Assembly: GCA_025454925.1 (NCBI GenBank)
Contig: JALONM010000002.1
Coordinates: 79,911-143,910, forward strand
DNA: 64,000 nt
DNA from: Cytophagaceae bacterium
Lineage (GTDB): Bacteria > Bacteroidota > Bacteroidia > Cytophagales > Cytophagaceae
Direction: 5' to 3'
Below the pieces are notes generated by a model that saw only the letters and a program-made list of their open reading frames with translations, was not told the origin of the DNA and ran no database searches. Position 1 is the first letter of the stretch, and every line of letters begins with the position of its first letter. The translations under genes were made by a program, and so were the position numbers. Shown one piece after another: positions 52,301 through 60,767 of this stretch.

Positions 52301-52586
52301 GAAAATGCTCTACGGCGAAATTGATTTCATAGAAAAGGATAAAGACAGCCAATTTCAAAAGAGAATGGTAGAGGTAAGTGAATCGGATCTTAGCATTGTG
52401 AAAGGCCAATTAAAAGATAGCTATACCCGAATCATGAATTTGGAGTTTTCGCAAGGCTGCGGAAAGCCACATTGTACCTGGTGCAATTTTGTGAAGAATA
52501 ATTACCGGTCGGAGAATATTCAGTTTGTAAGAGATTTGGAAGAAGATGCTTCTACGGAATTAGAAACTAGTTTGCCGGAATGGTAA
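49347..52586 (+). CDS. UvrD/AddA-type helicase fused to an AddB-type nuclease
   Basis: 1079 residues from the ATG at 49347 (MHEYYSIFAEELKKLNEEQR); an earlier start would lie within the upstream gene. The N-terminal superfamily 1 helicase has Walker A VIAGPGTGKTQILTARI, motif II LVDEYQDTSG, motif III VVGDEDQSIYRFQGA and, in the C-terminal lobe, VHFVTAHSSKGLEYKKVFV and EQRRLFYVALTRAKESLWL. The last 250 residues form a PD-(D/E)xK nuclease with GKLDKVEY and AVAVIDYKTGK. Cysteines at LRCPIS and in the tail CGKPHCTWC could hold a 4Fe-4S cluster as in AddB. The layout suggests end-processing in recombination or repair. It ends the run that begins with the DsbD genes. Confidence 0.92.
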   Translation: MHEYYSIFAEELKKLNEEQRKAALEYLDGPVMVIAGPGTGKTQILTARIGVLLSSPDLQVSPHNILCLTYTEAGAIAMKQRLLRFIGPEAHRVTITTFHSFCNQIIQEHPEVFGSKVQQVLSDLERVQLFEELIDSFQEGNPLKRYKGDTYFEMTRLHNMFEAMRKESWTVKQIEEACTEFAKAAKRSEEFYYKNGPQKGKFKEGKFEELKSRLLKTVYAARQLEHYENLKVEKGRYDFSDMIYWVLEALRNQPHLLLDYQERFQYILVDEYQDTSGAQNELLFLLANYWDNPNLFVVGDEDQSIYRFQGANIYNILHFQEKFREHVRTVVLKKNYRSVQSILDGAAAVVKNNRERLSEKFPEIDKNLHAANPALTGLSVKPQVAYFINETHEELFLINELVRMHQAGEDLSEVAVLYGKHRHAENIIRVLQKRGVPLNIRRKLDILELPLIRNIITLLQYLWSEYKRPDSAEEKLYELFHFDFFQIHPQDIHVLLRQLMKPPSLITQEDLELEQAPEMFAAATSARTTWRMLMQDAARLDALPLQNRDAIVRLEQLLESWQQDIPNLTLQVLFERILTQGGIFSRIMSGEESAWEMQVVSTFFDYLKEESARQPEMQLGDFLHQLRMLRKYDIVIPARQYIQAANGVHFVTAHSSKGLEYKKVFVMRCTAREWEDSKDLSGVTQYLIPPTLLKQTLPEHLMKLEEQRRLFYVALTRAKESLWLSLPQYDSKDKPLAESMYVTELLSSGHAEKKTIHLPDAEVLKYRLELMHDDQRPVIALAEESFMRERLQNFAMTVTHLNKYLRCPISFYFENVLKVPASRTESSGFGNAIHRALQHLFSEMNRNQKTFPDKVRFLKLYQEALGYYQSHFTRKEFALRLEYGSQLLADYYDFYVAKWNTQVSLEYEIRNVEVDGIPVKGKLDKVEYLGNEAVAVIDYKTGKVSASKIKEQLSPPSEQFPLGGDYWRQIVFYKLLLDHQHRRKMKMLYGEIDFIEKDKDSQFQKRMVEVSESDLSIVKGQLKDSYTRIMNLEFSQGCGKPHCTWCNFVKNNYRSENIQFVRDLEEDASTELETSLPEW

Positions 52587-52714
52587 ATTCACATTTCTTT
52601 TCTTTTGGGAAGCGAGGCAAACGTTGCGGGAAGATTCCTGATTTGATTGTAATGGCTGTTTCTTGATAGAATAATTTCTGGGTAGAAATTTTTTCTAATA
52701 TATGGTTGGTGTTT

Positions 52715-52828
52715 GCGTGAGGGATAGGAGCGGTACCCCACAGTGGTGGCGCTCTTAGCGCCACCGCGAGGAGTACAAGCGTATAGCCCGACCCCAAGCG
52801 GCCTGCAGGGCCGCAGGGGACACGCCCA
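52715..52828 (+). repeat. Structured intergenic repeat, copy D
   Basis: Begins GCGTGAGGGATAGGAGCGG, keeps the core as ACAAGCGTATAGCCCGACCC (slightly diverged), and ends GGGGACACGCCCA. Hairpin 1 is GGTGGCGCT-CTT-AGCGCCACC, a perfect nine-base stem; hairpin 2 is GCGGCC-TGCAG-GGCCGC. The arms differ in sequence from those of A and B but pair fully. The rest of the 420-base gap 52587-53006 is AT-rich and shows no gene or clear terminator. Confidence 0.8.
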
Positions 52829-53006
52829 ATATTTTATAATGTAGGTTCATTGCCTTATTTTGGTGTATCAAAGTGAAAAGTATTTATTACATTGGAATCT
52901 GGCTTTTTGAAAAAACATATAGTCAGCGCTGTTTTATTCCTGATTTCAGGAGCGTGCAGATAATGGATTTGATATTCAACAGAACAATAATTAGTCGTAA
53001 TAACCC

Positions 53007-55655
53007 ATGACGAAAGAAGAGTTTGAACATTCGGCTGAACGCCAACGCGTAGCTGCTGCATCGGAAAATAATCCTTGGAAACGTTGGGGGCCTTACCTTA
53101 CGGAGCGGCAGTGGGGGACGGTGCGCGAAGATTATAGCAAGGAGGGTGCTTCCTGGGAATATGTAACACACGATATGGCGCGCAGCAAGGCCTATCGCTG
53201 GGGAGAAGAAGGGATTGGAGGGATCTCCGATAATAAATCTATTTTATGTTTTAGTTGGGCATTCTGGAATACCAAAGACAGTATACTGAAGGAACGCTTG
53301 TTTGGACTGAGTGGCAATGAAGGCAATCATGGCGAAGATGTAAAGGAACTCTACTATTACCTCGATAGTACTCCTTCGCACTCGTATATGAAAATGCTGT
53401 ATAAATACCCGCAAGCAGAATTTCCTTATACTGCACTGGCGGAGGAAAATAGGAAACGCAGTAAGCACGATCCCGAATATGAGCTGATTGATACAGGTGT
53501 GTTTGATGACCAGCGCTATTTCGATTTGTTTATTGAATATGCGAAGGGAGATGCTGACGATATACTTATAAAACTAACCATTGTTAACCGAGGGCCCGAG
53601 GAAGCTCCCTTACATGTATTGCCCACTCTGTGGTTTAGAAATACCTGGGCACCGGGGCTTACCGACCACAAGCCCGATTTGCAGCGCCAAGATGATTACA
53701 CCGTATTTGTATCGAACGGAGAAAAGGGCTCGGGTTTTTGGTATGCGGAGGAAAATGCCCAGTGGTTGTTTTGCGATAATGAAACAAATTACAAGCGTCT
53801 CATTGGTTTTGATAATGCTCATCCATATTCCAAAGATGGTATTCATGAATTTGTAGTCAACGGATTAGAGGACTGTGTTAATCCGGCAGGGCATGGCACC
53901 AAGGCTTCTGCCTGGTATCAGCTGCTGTTGAAGCCTGGCGAGGAGCGCTGCTTGAAAATGCGCCTGAGCAGCAAACACACGACACAGCCATTTTTTGATT
54001 TTGAATCCATCTGGAATCAGCGTGTTGAAGAAGCCAATGAGTTTTATGGATACATTCAGCAAGACGTAACGAACAAACATTTACGTGAGTTGCAGCGTCA
54101 GTCTTATGCAGGCATGATGTGGAGCAAACAGTTTTATTATTTCAATATTGAGCAGTGGCTCGACGGAGATCCAGGGAATTATCCACCTCCAAGTGAACGG
54201 AAACAGGGCCGCAATGCGGAGTGGCGACACTTGAGTAATTCCAATGTGATTTCCATGCCGGATAAATGGGAGTACCCCTGGTATGCCGCCTGGGACTTGG
54301 CTTTCCACACCATTCCCATTGCACGCATAGATCCTGATTTTGCCAAACGCCAACTGGTTATAATGGTGCGTGAATATTATATGCACCCTAATGGACAGAT
54401 TCCCGCCTATGAGTGGAATTTTGGCGATGTGAATCCTCCTGTGCATGCCTGGGCTACCTGGCGTGTCTATGAAATCGATAAAGAAATGAATGGAGTTTCC
54501 GATCTCGATTTCCTTGAGCGGGTATTTCATAAGCTCTTGCTCAATTTTACCTGGTGGGTAAATAGAAAAGACGCCGAAGGAAATAATATTTTTCAGGGAG
54601 GCTTTTTAGGGTTAGATAATATCGGAGTGTTTGACAGGAGCAGACCTTTGCCAACAGGAGGTACGATACAGCAAGCCGATGGCACCAGCTGGATGGCTAT
54701 GTATGCGCTGAACATGCTGCGCATCGCCACCGAACTTTCTACCAAGAGCAGTACCTATCAAGACCTGGCTTCCAAATTTTTTGAGCATTTCCTCTATATT
54801 GCCGGAGCCATGTCGAATTTTAGTGAAGATGGAATTAGTTTGTGGAATGAGGAGGATGAATTTTTTTACGATGTACTGCAATTGCCCAACGGCGAGAAAA
54901 AGCCATTGAAAATTCGTTCTATGGTTGGCTTGATTCCTTTGTTTGCCGTGGAAGTACTTACGCCGGATTTGTTGGAGAAATTGCCAGACTTTAAACGCCG
55001 GGTGGAATGGGTGCTTTCCAATAAACCAAAATTGGCAAACCTGATTTCGCGCTGGTATGAAAGTGGATACGGGGAAACGCGTTTGCTCTCCTTGTTGCGC
55101 GGACATCGCATGAAAAAACTGTTGTCGCGCATGCTCGACGAAGCTGAATTCCTTTCTACCTATGGCATACGCGCACTATCCAAATATCACAAAGACAATC
55201 CGTATTTATTTAAGCATGGCAACGATGTGTTTTCTGTACGCTACCAGCCGGCCGAATCTGACACTTCGTTGTTTGGAGGAAACTCCAATTGGCGCGGTCC
55301 TATTTGGTTTCCGGTGAATTATATGATCATTGAATCGCTGGTAAAGTTTCATCATTATTATGGTGACTCTTTTAAAGTTGAATACCCGACCGGATCCGGA
55401 AAAGAATTTACCTTAAAACAGATTGCCGGGGAATTGAGTAAGCGACTGATGCGCATTTTTATTCGTAATAAAGATGGCAAACGACCTGTATTTGGCGATT
55501 CACCGCTCCTGCAGCAGGATCAGAATTTTAGGGATTATATTCTCTTCTATGAATATTTCCATGGCGATACCGGTCGAGGCGTTGGGGCTTCGCATCAAAC
55601 GGGTTGGACTGGCTTGATTGCCGATCTGATCCATGATTTCTGTGATAAAAATTAG
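53007..55655 (+). CDS. GH63-type (MGH1-like) glucosidase
   Basis: 882 residues with no signal peptide. The N-terminal part opens with NNPWKRWGPYLTERQWGTVR and SWEYVTHDMARSKAYRWGEE, hallmarks of this bacterial branch of glycoside hydrolase family 63. The (alpha/alpha)6 catalytic barrel has KWEYPWYAAWDLAFHTIPIA (with the expected catalytic acid region), PNGQIPAYEWNFGDVNPPVH and, late, FGGNSNWRGPIWFPVNYMII. GH63 enzymes act on alpha-linked glucose in oligosaccharides or on mannosylglycerate and glucosylglycerate. The substrate here cannot be read. The protein is isolated, with repeat D upstream and an unrelated hotdog gene downstream. Confidence 0.92.
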   Translation: MTKEEFEHSAERQRVAAASENNPWKRWGPYLTERQWGTVREDYSKEGASWEYVTHDMARSKAYRWGEEGIGGISDNKSILCFSWAFWNTKDSILKERLFGLSGNEGNHGEDVKELYYYLDSTPSHSYMKMLYKYPQAEFPYTALAEENRKRSKHDPEYELIDTGVFDDQRYFDLFIEYAKGDADDILIKLTIVNRGPEEAPLHVLPTLWFRNTWAPGLTDHKPDLQRQDDYTVFVSNGEKGSGFWYAEENAQWLFCDNETNYKRLIGFDNAHPYSKDGIHEFVVNGLEDCVNPAGHGTKASAWYQLLLKPGEERCLKMRLSSKHTTQPFFDFESIWNQRVEEANEFYGYIQQDVTNKHLRELQRQSYAGMMWSKQFYYFNIEQWLDGDPGNYPPPSERKQGRNAEWRHLSNSNVISMPDKWEYPWYAAWDLAFHTIPIARIDPDFAKRQLVIMVREYYMHPNGQIPAYEWNFGDVNPPVHAWATWRVYEIDKEMNGVSDLDFLERVFHKLLLNFTWWVNRKDAEGNNIFQGGFLGLDNIGVFDRSRPLPTGGTIQQADGTSWMAMYALNMLRIATELSTKSSTYQDLASKFFEHFLYIAGAMSNFSEDGISLWNEEDEFFYDVLQLPNGEKKPLKIRSMVGLIPLFAVEVLTPDLLEKLPDFKRRVEWVLSNKPKLANLISRWYESGYGETRLLSLLRGHRMKKLLSRMLDEAEFLSTYGIRALSKYHKDNPYLFKHGNDVFSVRYQPAESDTSLFGGNSNWRGPIWFPVNYMIIESLVKFHHYYGDSFKVEYPTGSGKEFTLKQIAGELSKRLMRIFIRNKDGKRPVFGDSPLLQQDQNFRDYILFYEYFHGDTGRGVGASHQTGWTGLIADLIHDFCDKN

Positions 55656-55856
55656 TCGGGCTTTTCTCAAAAGAGCGGTTGCATGGTGGGGATACGTTCA
55701 TGGAAAGCATGTCCAAGGTGGGCAATGGTTATATAGGAAATCATAGGCTTCGAGAGGAATTTCTTGTTGCAAAAATACTTCTCAAGCCTTGTTTGTATTT
55801 GTCATTTCTTTGGAGAAGATTTTCTGTTGAGACTTTTGTTTTCATAGAATGGCCTC

Positions 55857-55892
55857 GCACTAATGCACGTTGAAGTAGTGCAACCGTTTTTA
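55857..55892 (+). terminator. Possible terminator after the glucosidase gene
   Basis: GCACTA (55857-55862) and TAGTGC (55876-55881) form a six-base stem with a 13-base loop, followed by AACCGTTTTTAATTTTTT. It lies about 200 bases after the stop codon, in the gap 55656-55928. Confidence 0.4.
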
Positions 55893-55928
55893 ATTTTTTA
55901 GATATAAGCATTTAAAAGTAAGAAGTGT

Positions 55929-56408
55929 ATGTTTCAATCCTGGATTCAGTTCAAACTTTTTTTGTTCACGCAGCTACCGAGTGCGTGGTTTGCAGGCTTG
56001 AGCGTTAGCGAATTTAATCCTGAACGTTGCAAGATAACTATTGCTTATTCCTGGAGAACTAAAAATCCATTTCGTTCCATATACTTTGCCTGTCTGTCGA
56101 TGGCGGCAGAACTGGCTTCCGGAGCCTTGGCTTATTGGCATAGCCAGAAATCGCCTGTGAAAATATCCATGCTGGTAACGCACATGGAAGCTCAGTTTGT
56201 GAAAAAAGCAACAGGCCGGATTTATTTTCAGTGCCAGGATGGTAATCGCATCAAAGAGGCTATTGATCGAAGCATTCGTGAGAATCAACCCCAAGAATGC
56301 CGCACAGAATCGGTAGGTATTAATGAGCAAGGTGAGGAGGTAGCACGCTTTTTTATTACCTGGTCTTTTAAAGCAAAATCGAATCCATCCTCGGAGGGTA
56401 TTCAATAA
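55929..56408 (+). CDS. DUF4442 hotdog-fold protein
   Basis: 159 residues with the pattern of DUF4442 proteins, relatives of acyl-CoA thioesterases: the opening FTQLPSAWFAGLSVSEFNPE, then KITIAYSWRTKNPFRSIYFA, where the catalytic position is replaced by the DUF4442 NPFRSIY segment, and SMAAELASGALAYWH. The last part is a beta-strand pair (EEVARFFITWSFKAKS). No signal peptide. Convergent with the NUDIX gene, 54 bases away. Activity on acyl-CoA is plausible but unproven for the family. Confidence 0.85.
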   Translation: MFQSWIQFKLFLFTQLPSAWFAGLSVSEFNPERCKITIAYSWRTKNPFRSIYFACLSMAAELASGALAYWHSQKSPVKISMLVTHMEAQFVKKATGRIYFQCQDGNRIKEAIDRSIRENQPQECRTESVGINEQGEEVARFFITWSFKAKSNPSSEGIQ

Positions 56409-56462
56409 GAATATTCGTGAGGTAGAAGTCGAATACGTTCGACTGTACTTTTTTGCATTCCG

Positions 56463-56861
56463 TCATTTTAGGGAATTTTCTATTCGGAGCCATTGCTGCC
56501 AAACAGGTATATCTGCTGCCAGCCAATCCATGCTTGGAAGGTCTCCGGGTGCAAGCCATTGAAAGGCCTGGTGCTCCGAGAGCGCAGGAGTGTCGTCGGA
56601 AGTGCCCACAAACGGATGCAGCAGAATACTGCGTTCAGGATATTGAAAAGCGACCGGCTCTAAGGTCTGCTCTACGGAGAAGTTCATGCCTAGTTCTTCT
56701 TGAATCTCTCGAACGATGCAGTCTTTGAGCGATTCATCCGGCTCCGCTTTACCTCCCGGAAATTCCCACAGGCCTGCATGCGTCATCTGTTGGCTGCGCT
56801 GCACCGCAAGTACGCATCCCTGCTTCACAATCAGTGCACAACAAACAATAAGCATCGTCAA
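56463..56861 (-). CDS. MutT/NUDIX pyrophosphohydrolase
   Basis: 132 residues. The NUDIX box is complete: GKAEPDESLKDCIV followed by REIQEELG, preceded by HAGLWEFPGG, the MutT type that hydrolyses oxidised or other (deoxy)nucleoside triphosphates. The last part PSMDWLAADIPV with WLAPGDLP is also typical of MutT. It starts six bases after the stop of purD, so it is co-transcribed with it. A slightly later ATG at 56855 is an alternative start. Confidence 0.93.
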   Translation of the reverse strand: MTMLIVCCALIVKQGCVLAVQRSQQMTHAGLWEFPGGKAEPDESLKDCIVREIQEELGMNFSVEQTLEPVAFQYPERSILLHPFVGTSDDTPALSEHQAFQWLAPGDLPSMDWLAADIPVWQQWLRIENSLK

Positions 56862-56867
56862 AAGATT

Positions 56868-58157
56868 TTAATGGAGGAGTTTTACCAGGTCAAGCCCTAT
56901 GTCGCTGCGGTAATAGCGGTCTTTCCATTGAATTTGAGCCGCACCCTTTTTAGATTTTTCTAAGGCTTCTACAATGTCTTTGCCAAATGCAGTAACCGTA
57001 ATTACGCGTCCACCATTCGATACAATTTCGCCGGAGGCAGTAGTTTTTGTTCCCGCATGAAATACGAGGGCATCTTTTACTTCTTCCAATCCATGAATAG
57101 GATTTCCTTTTTCATATTCATCGGGATATCCGCCCGCCACGAGCATTACGGTAGTTGCAGCTTCCGGTAAGAACTCTACTTGGATGGATCCTAAATTGCC
57201 AGTAGCAGCAGCGTCCAGTAATTCTACCAGATCAGAAGCAATTCTCGGCATTACTACTTCCGTTTCAGGATCACCCATGCGGGCATTGTATTCGATTACC
57301 CAAGGGTCGTTGCCAACTTTAATCAAACCAAAGAAAATAAATCCAACGTAGGGAATTCCTTCCTGGTGTAATCCTTGAATCGTAGGTTGAATAATTCTTT
57401 CTTCAACCTTCTTCATGAAAGAAGCATCAGCAAAGGGTACCGGGGAAACAGCGCCCATGCCTCCTGTATTGGGGCCTGTATCGCCTTCTCCGATTCGTTT
57501 GTAATCTTTGGCTTCAGGCAGCAATACGTAGTTTTTGCCATCGGTGAGTGCAAAAACAGAAAGTTCAATACCCTCCAGGAACTGCTCTACCAAAACGCTT
57601 GCAGACGCATCTCCAAATCGTTTTTGTTCGATCATGTCACGCAGTACTTCTTTGGCTTCGGCTCGAGTAGGGCTAATAATTACGCCTTTCCCGGCAGCCA
57701 GCCCATCTGCTTTTAATACAATGGGCTCACTATGCTGATCCAAATAATCCAGGCCTTCCTGTAAGTTGGCGCTGGTAAATGTGCGCGCTGCGGCCGTGGG
57801 TATGCCGTGGCGATTCATAAAGTTTTTGCTGAAATCTTTGCTGCCTTCCAGTTGTGCCCCAAGTTTTCCGGGCCCAATGAGTTTGATAGACCGAAGTGCT
57901 TCGCTGGCTTCGAAGTAATCACGGATTCCTTCTACCAGCGGTACTTCTGGGCCTACCAGCACCAAATCTATCTTTTCCTGTATGCATAAATTGCCGAGGT
58001 TTTCGAAGTCGGTTACGGCTATGTTTTTGTTGATGCCCACGGTAGCAGTACCTGCATTGCCGGGAGCTATAAACAACTGCTGGCATTTTTTACTTTGTTT
58101 CAACTTCCAGGCGATCGCATGTTCGCGTCCACCTGAACCTACTAACAATATATTCAT
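56868..58157 (-). CDS. purD: Phosphoribosylamine--glycine ligase
   Basis: 429 residues from the ATG at 58157, which begins exactly at the family start MNILLVGSGGREHAIAW; an ATG at 58187 would be only two bases from the predicted transcription start. The ATP-grasp core has PIVLKADGLAAGKGVII, FLEGIELSVFALTDGKNYVL and GPNTGGMGAVSPVP, and the metal site VIEYNARMGDPETEVVMPR. The enzyme makes glycinamide ribonucleotide in purine synthesis. It is the first gene of a two-gene transcript with the NUDIX protein, controlled by the -7 element at 58203-58196. Confidence 0.96.
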   Translation of the reverse strand: MNILLVGSGGREHAIAWKLKQSKKCQQLFIAPGNAGTATVGINKNIAVTDFENLGNLCIQEKIDLVLVGPEVPLVEGIRDYFEASEALRSIKLIGPGKLGAQLEGSKDFSKNFMNRHGIPTAAARTFTSANLQEGLDYLDQHSEPIVLKADGLAAGKGVIISPTRAEAKEVLRDMIEQKRFGDASASVLVEQFLEGIELSVFALTDGKNYVLLPEAKDYKRIGEGDTGPNTGGMGAVSPVPFADASFMKKVEERIIQPTIQGLHQEGIPYVGFIFFGLIKVGNDPWVIEYNARMGDPETEVVMPRIASDLVELLDAAATGNLGSIQVEFLPEAATTVMLVAGGYPDEYEKGNPIHGLEEVKDALVFHAGTKTTASGEIVSNGGRVITVTAFGKDIVEALEKSKKGAAQIQWKDRYYRSDIGLDLVKLLH

Positions 58158-58195
58158 AAACGATAGGGTGCCACCCGCTAAGTGCAAGGGCCTTG

Positions 58196-58203
58196 CAAAA
58201 GTA
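58196..58203 (-). promoter_or_regulatory. -7 promoter element of purD
   Basis: TACTTTTG on the minus strand, 38 bases before the purD ATG, giving a predicted leader of about 32 bases. A short palindrome, GCAAGGGCCTTGC (58184-58196), covers the predicted start of transcription and could be an operator or a leader hairpin. Confidence 0.5.
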
Positions 58204-58433
58204 CATTATGTGCAGGAATTTACGGCGAATCGCCCGGACTTTTTTGAGAGTATAAATGCCCGTAGAGATAAACTATTTTTTCTTGTGGAATGGATCTGCC
58301 ATAAAAAAAGATGTACCTGAGGATTTGTAACAAAAATCCAGCATAGAAAGAATGGGTTCCTCAAGGAATTTCTACCAAGAAAGGTTGCAGTATGGTATTT
58401 CCTTAAGGAAAGGTTGGGTCAACATGGGCAAAT

Positions 58434-58465
58434 AAAAAAGTCCGCCATCTATTTGATCGCGGACT
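58434..58465 (-). terminator. Terminator of recQ
   Basis: AGTCCGC (58439-58445) pairs with GCGGACT (58459-58465); on the minus strand the stem is followed by six Ts. It is 25 bases after the recQ stop. The rest of the gap 58158-58489 contains the purD promoter and two short palindromes of TTCCTNAAGGAA type near 58350 and 58405, with no gene. Confidence 0.85.
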
Positions 58466-58489
58466 AAGATTGTGTGATGGTAGAAAAAA

Positions 58490-60679
58490 TTAATTTCCGA
58501 ATTCAGAAAGAAATTTAATTCGCATGAGCCTTAATTCTTCTTCCGTATAGTCGTCGTCGGCAAGCGCTTCCCTGGCAACAGCGATACTGTCGGTTTCAGT
58601 ACTCATAAAATATTCTTTGAGCTCCTCCTGGCGGTCATCGTCCAGTATATTGTCGATGTAATAATCCAGATTAAGTTTGGTGCCAGAATAACAAATATGT
58701 TCAATTTCCGAAATCAGGTCACTCATGCTGATGTTCTTCAGCTTGGAAATATCTTCGAGGTCTACCTTTTTGTCTATTTGCTGAATTACAAAAATTTTGA
58801 TGTTGGATTTGTCTACGGAAGATTTAACCACCACCTCGGATGAAGTTTGGATGTCGTTTTCGGCTACATATTTGGAAATAAGATCCAGAAAGGGCTTCCC
58901 GAACTTTACTGCTTTTCCCATGCCTACGCCGTTGATTTGGCAAAGCTGTTCACGCGTAGTAGGGTACAGGGTTGCCATTTCTTCCAAAGAAGGGTCCTGG
59001 AAAATGACATACGGAGGGAGATTTTTTTCTCGTGCAACTTTACGTCTGAGGTCTTTCAGCAATACTACCAACTGAGGATCAAAAGAACGTACCGGAGCGG
59101 CATCGGTGCTTACTTCATCATCGACGCCGCCTTCCGGAAATTCATGGTCCAGGCAAATCGTAAAGGAACTCGGCCTATCGAGGAACGCAAATCCTTTTTT
59201 CGTAATTTTTAAGACTCCGTAATCGTCTAGGTCTTTTTCAATAAATTCTGCTATCAGCACCTGACGGAGCAAAGAGCTCCAGAACTCAGGAGTGCGATCG
59301 GATCCTTTTCCATAGATCGCTACCTGATTATGCTTATAACTTCGAATGGTATCGTTTTCAATGCCTGCCAATACATGAGCAACATGGGTAATGCCAAACC
59401 GCTGTTCAGTTTGTTCAACGGCTTGAAGGGCGGCAGTAACAAGGTCCTTGCCTTCTATTTTTTCTTTCGGATTCCTGCAATTGTCGCAAAATCCGCAATC
59501 CTGCTCCAGATGCTCACCGAAATAATGCAGTAATTGTTTACGCCGGCAAATGGCCGACTCGGCAAAGGCTGTTATCTCAAAAAGCAACTGACGAGCGTTT
59601 TCACGCTCACTAACATTTTTATCCTTATTGAATTTTTCAAGTTTAAGAATGTCTTTGTAACTATAAAACATGACACAGTTACCTTCCAGTCCATCTCTTC
59701 CGGCTCTTCCAGTTTCCTGATAGTATCCTTCAAGAGATTTGGGGGCGTCGTAGTGAATGACATAGCGGACATCGGGTTTGTCGATTCCCATTCCAAAAGC
59801 AATTGTCGCTACTACTACATCCGCCTCTTCATTTAAAAAGGCATCCTGGTTTTTAATACGCACGTCTGCATCCAGCCCAGCATGGTAAGGCAAGGCCTTA
59901 ACGTCGTTTACACGGAGCAATTCTGCGATTTCCTCTACTTTTTTCCGGCTTAAACAATACACAATGCCCGATTTGCCTTTGTGTTGTTTGATGTATTTGA
60001 TGATTTGCTTTTTGGCGTCTTTCTTGGGCCGGATTTCGTAATATAAATTTTTTCTATTGAAGGAGGATTTAAATACGTGAGCTTCCTCCATCTGCAAGTT
60101 CTTCTGGATGTCAATCTGTACCTTAGGAGTGGCAGTGGCCGTTAGTGCGATGATGGGAAGGTTTCCGAGTTGTTCCAGAATTACTTTGATACGTCTGTAT
60201 TCCGGCCTGAAGTCATGTCCCCATTCAGAAATGCAATGTGCCTCATCAATTGCAACAAACGATACCTGTGCTTTTCTTAAAAAGGTGATGGTTTCCTCTT
60301 TGGTGAGTGACTCAGGCGCAACGTACAACAGTTTTACTTCTCCGCTCATCACTTCCTTTTTTACCTTTTGCATTTCTGCTTTGGTAAGCGTGGAGTTATA
60401 GACCTGCGCATTAATACCCAGGGCGTTCAATTGATCGACCTGGTTTTTCATCAATGCAATCAGCGGAGAGATAACGATCGCGGTGCCATCCATCATAATG
60501 GCAGGCAGCTGATAGCAAATAGACTTGCCGGCCCCCGTAGGCATGATGACAAATGTATTGTTACCGGCCAGTAAATTTTGAATGATCGCTTCCTGGTTTC
60601 CTCTGAATTGGGAATATCCAAAAAACTCTTTTAGTTTGGCCAAAAGGTCAGTATCCTGATCCAGCAGTGTACTTGCCAT
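58490..60679 (-). CDS. recQ: ATP-dependent DNA helicase RecQ
   Basis: 729 residues. Helicase motifs: Walker A MPTGAGKSICYQLPA, DEAH-type motif II AIDEAHCISEWGHDFRPEY with the RecQ-specific continuation, motif III ALTATATPKVQ and motif VI VIHYDAPKSLEGYYQETGRAGRD. The zinc module has CRRKQLLHYFGEHLEQDCGF and CDNC. An RQC winged helix and an HRDC domain (LKDLRRKVAREKNLPPYVIF) follow, then an additional C-terminal tail of roughly 110 acidic residues. Full-length and typical of Bacteroidota RecQ. It is divergent from the kdsD-type gene with 88 bases between the starts. Confidence 0.96.
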   Translation of the reverse strand: MASTLLDQDTDLLAKLKEFFGYSQFRGNQEAIIQNLLAGNNTFVIMPTGAGKSICYQLPAIMMDGTAIVISPLIALMKNQVDQLNALGINAQVYNSTLTKAEMQKVKKEVMSGEVKLLYVAPESLTKEETITFLRKAQVSFVAIDEAHCISEWGHDFRPEYRRIKVILEQLGNLPIIALTATATPKVQIDIQKNLQMEEAHVFKSSFNRKNLYYEIRPKKDAKKQIIKYIKQHKGKSGIVYCLSRKKVEEIAELLRVNDVKALPYHAGLDADVRIKNQDAFLNEEADVVVATIAFGMGIDKPDVRYVIHYDAPKSLEGYYQETGRAGRDGLEGNCVMFYSYKDILKLEKFNKDKNVSERENARQLLFEITAFAESAICRRKQLLHYFGEHLEQDCGFCDNCRNPKEKIEGKDLVTAALQAVEQTEQRFGITHVAHVLAGIENDTIRSYKHNQVAIYGKGSDRTPEFWSSLLRQVLIAEFIEKDLDDYGVLKITKKGFAFLDRPSSFTICLDHEFPEGGVDDEVSTDAAPVRSFDPQLVVLLKDLRRKVAREKNLPPYVIFQDPSLEEMATLYPTTREQLCQINGVGMGKAVKFGKPFLDLISKYVAENDIQTSSEVVVKSSVDKSNIKIFVIQQIDKKVDLEDISKLKNISMSDLISEIEHICYSGTKLNLDYYIDNILDDDRQEELKEYFMSTETDSIAVAREALADDDYTEEELRLMRIKFLSEFGN

Positions 60680-60730
60680 AAAAAGTAAATAAGAGTAATA
60701 AACAAAATAAAGGATTACTAACTGAACTGT

Positions 60731-60738
60731 TATATTTG
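60731..60738 (+). promoter_or_regulatory. -7 promoter element of the kdsD-manC pair
   Basis: TATATTTG, matching TAnnTTTG, in the 88-base region shared with recQ. It lies 29 bases before the TTG start at 60768, giving a leader of about 23 bases. Confidence 0.45.
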
Positions 60739-60767
60739 CGGTTAGTTACAGCGTTAAAGTTCCTGCA

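Noticed and set aside
54612..55106. 164-codon frame antisense to the GH63 gene
   Set aside because: Antisense shadow of a strongly conserved enzyme; no promoter or motif of its own.
53007..55655. Reading the glucosidase as a trehalase or glucoamylase
   Set aside because: The NNPWKRWGPYLTERQWGTVR opening and the late FGGNSNWRGPIWFP block are those of the bacterial GH63/MGH1 branch.
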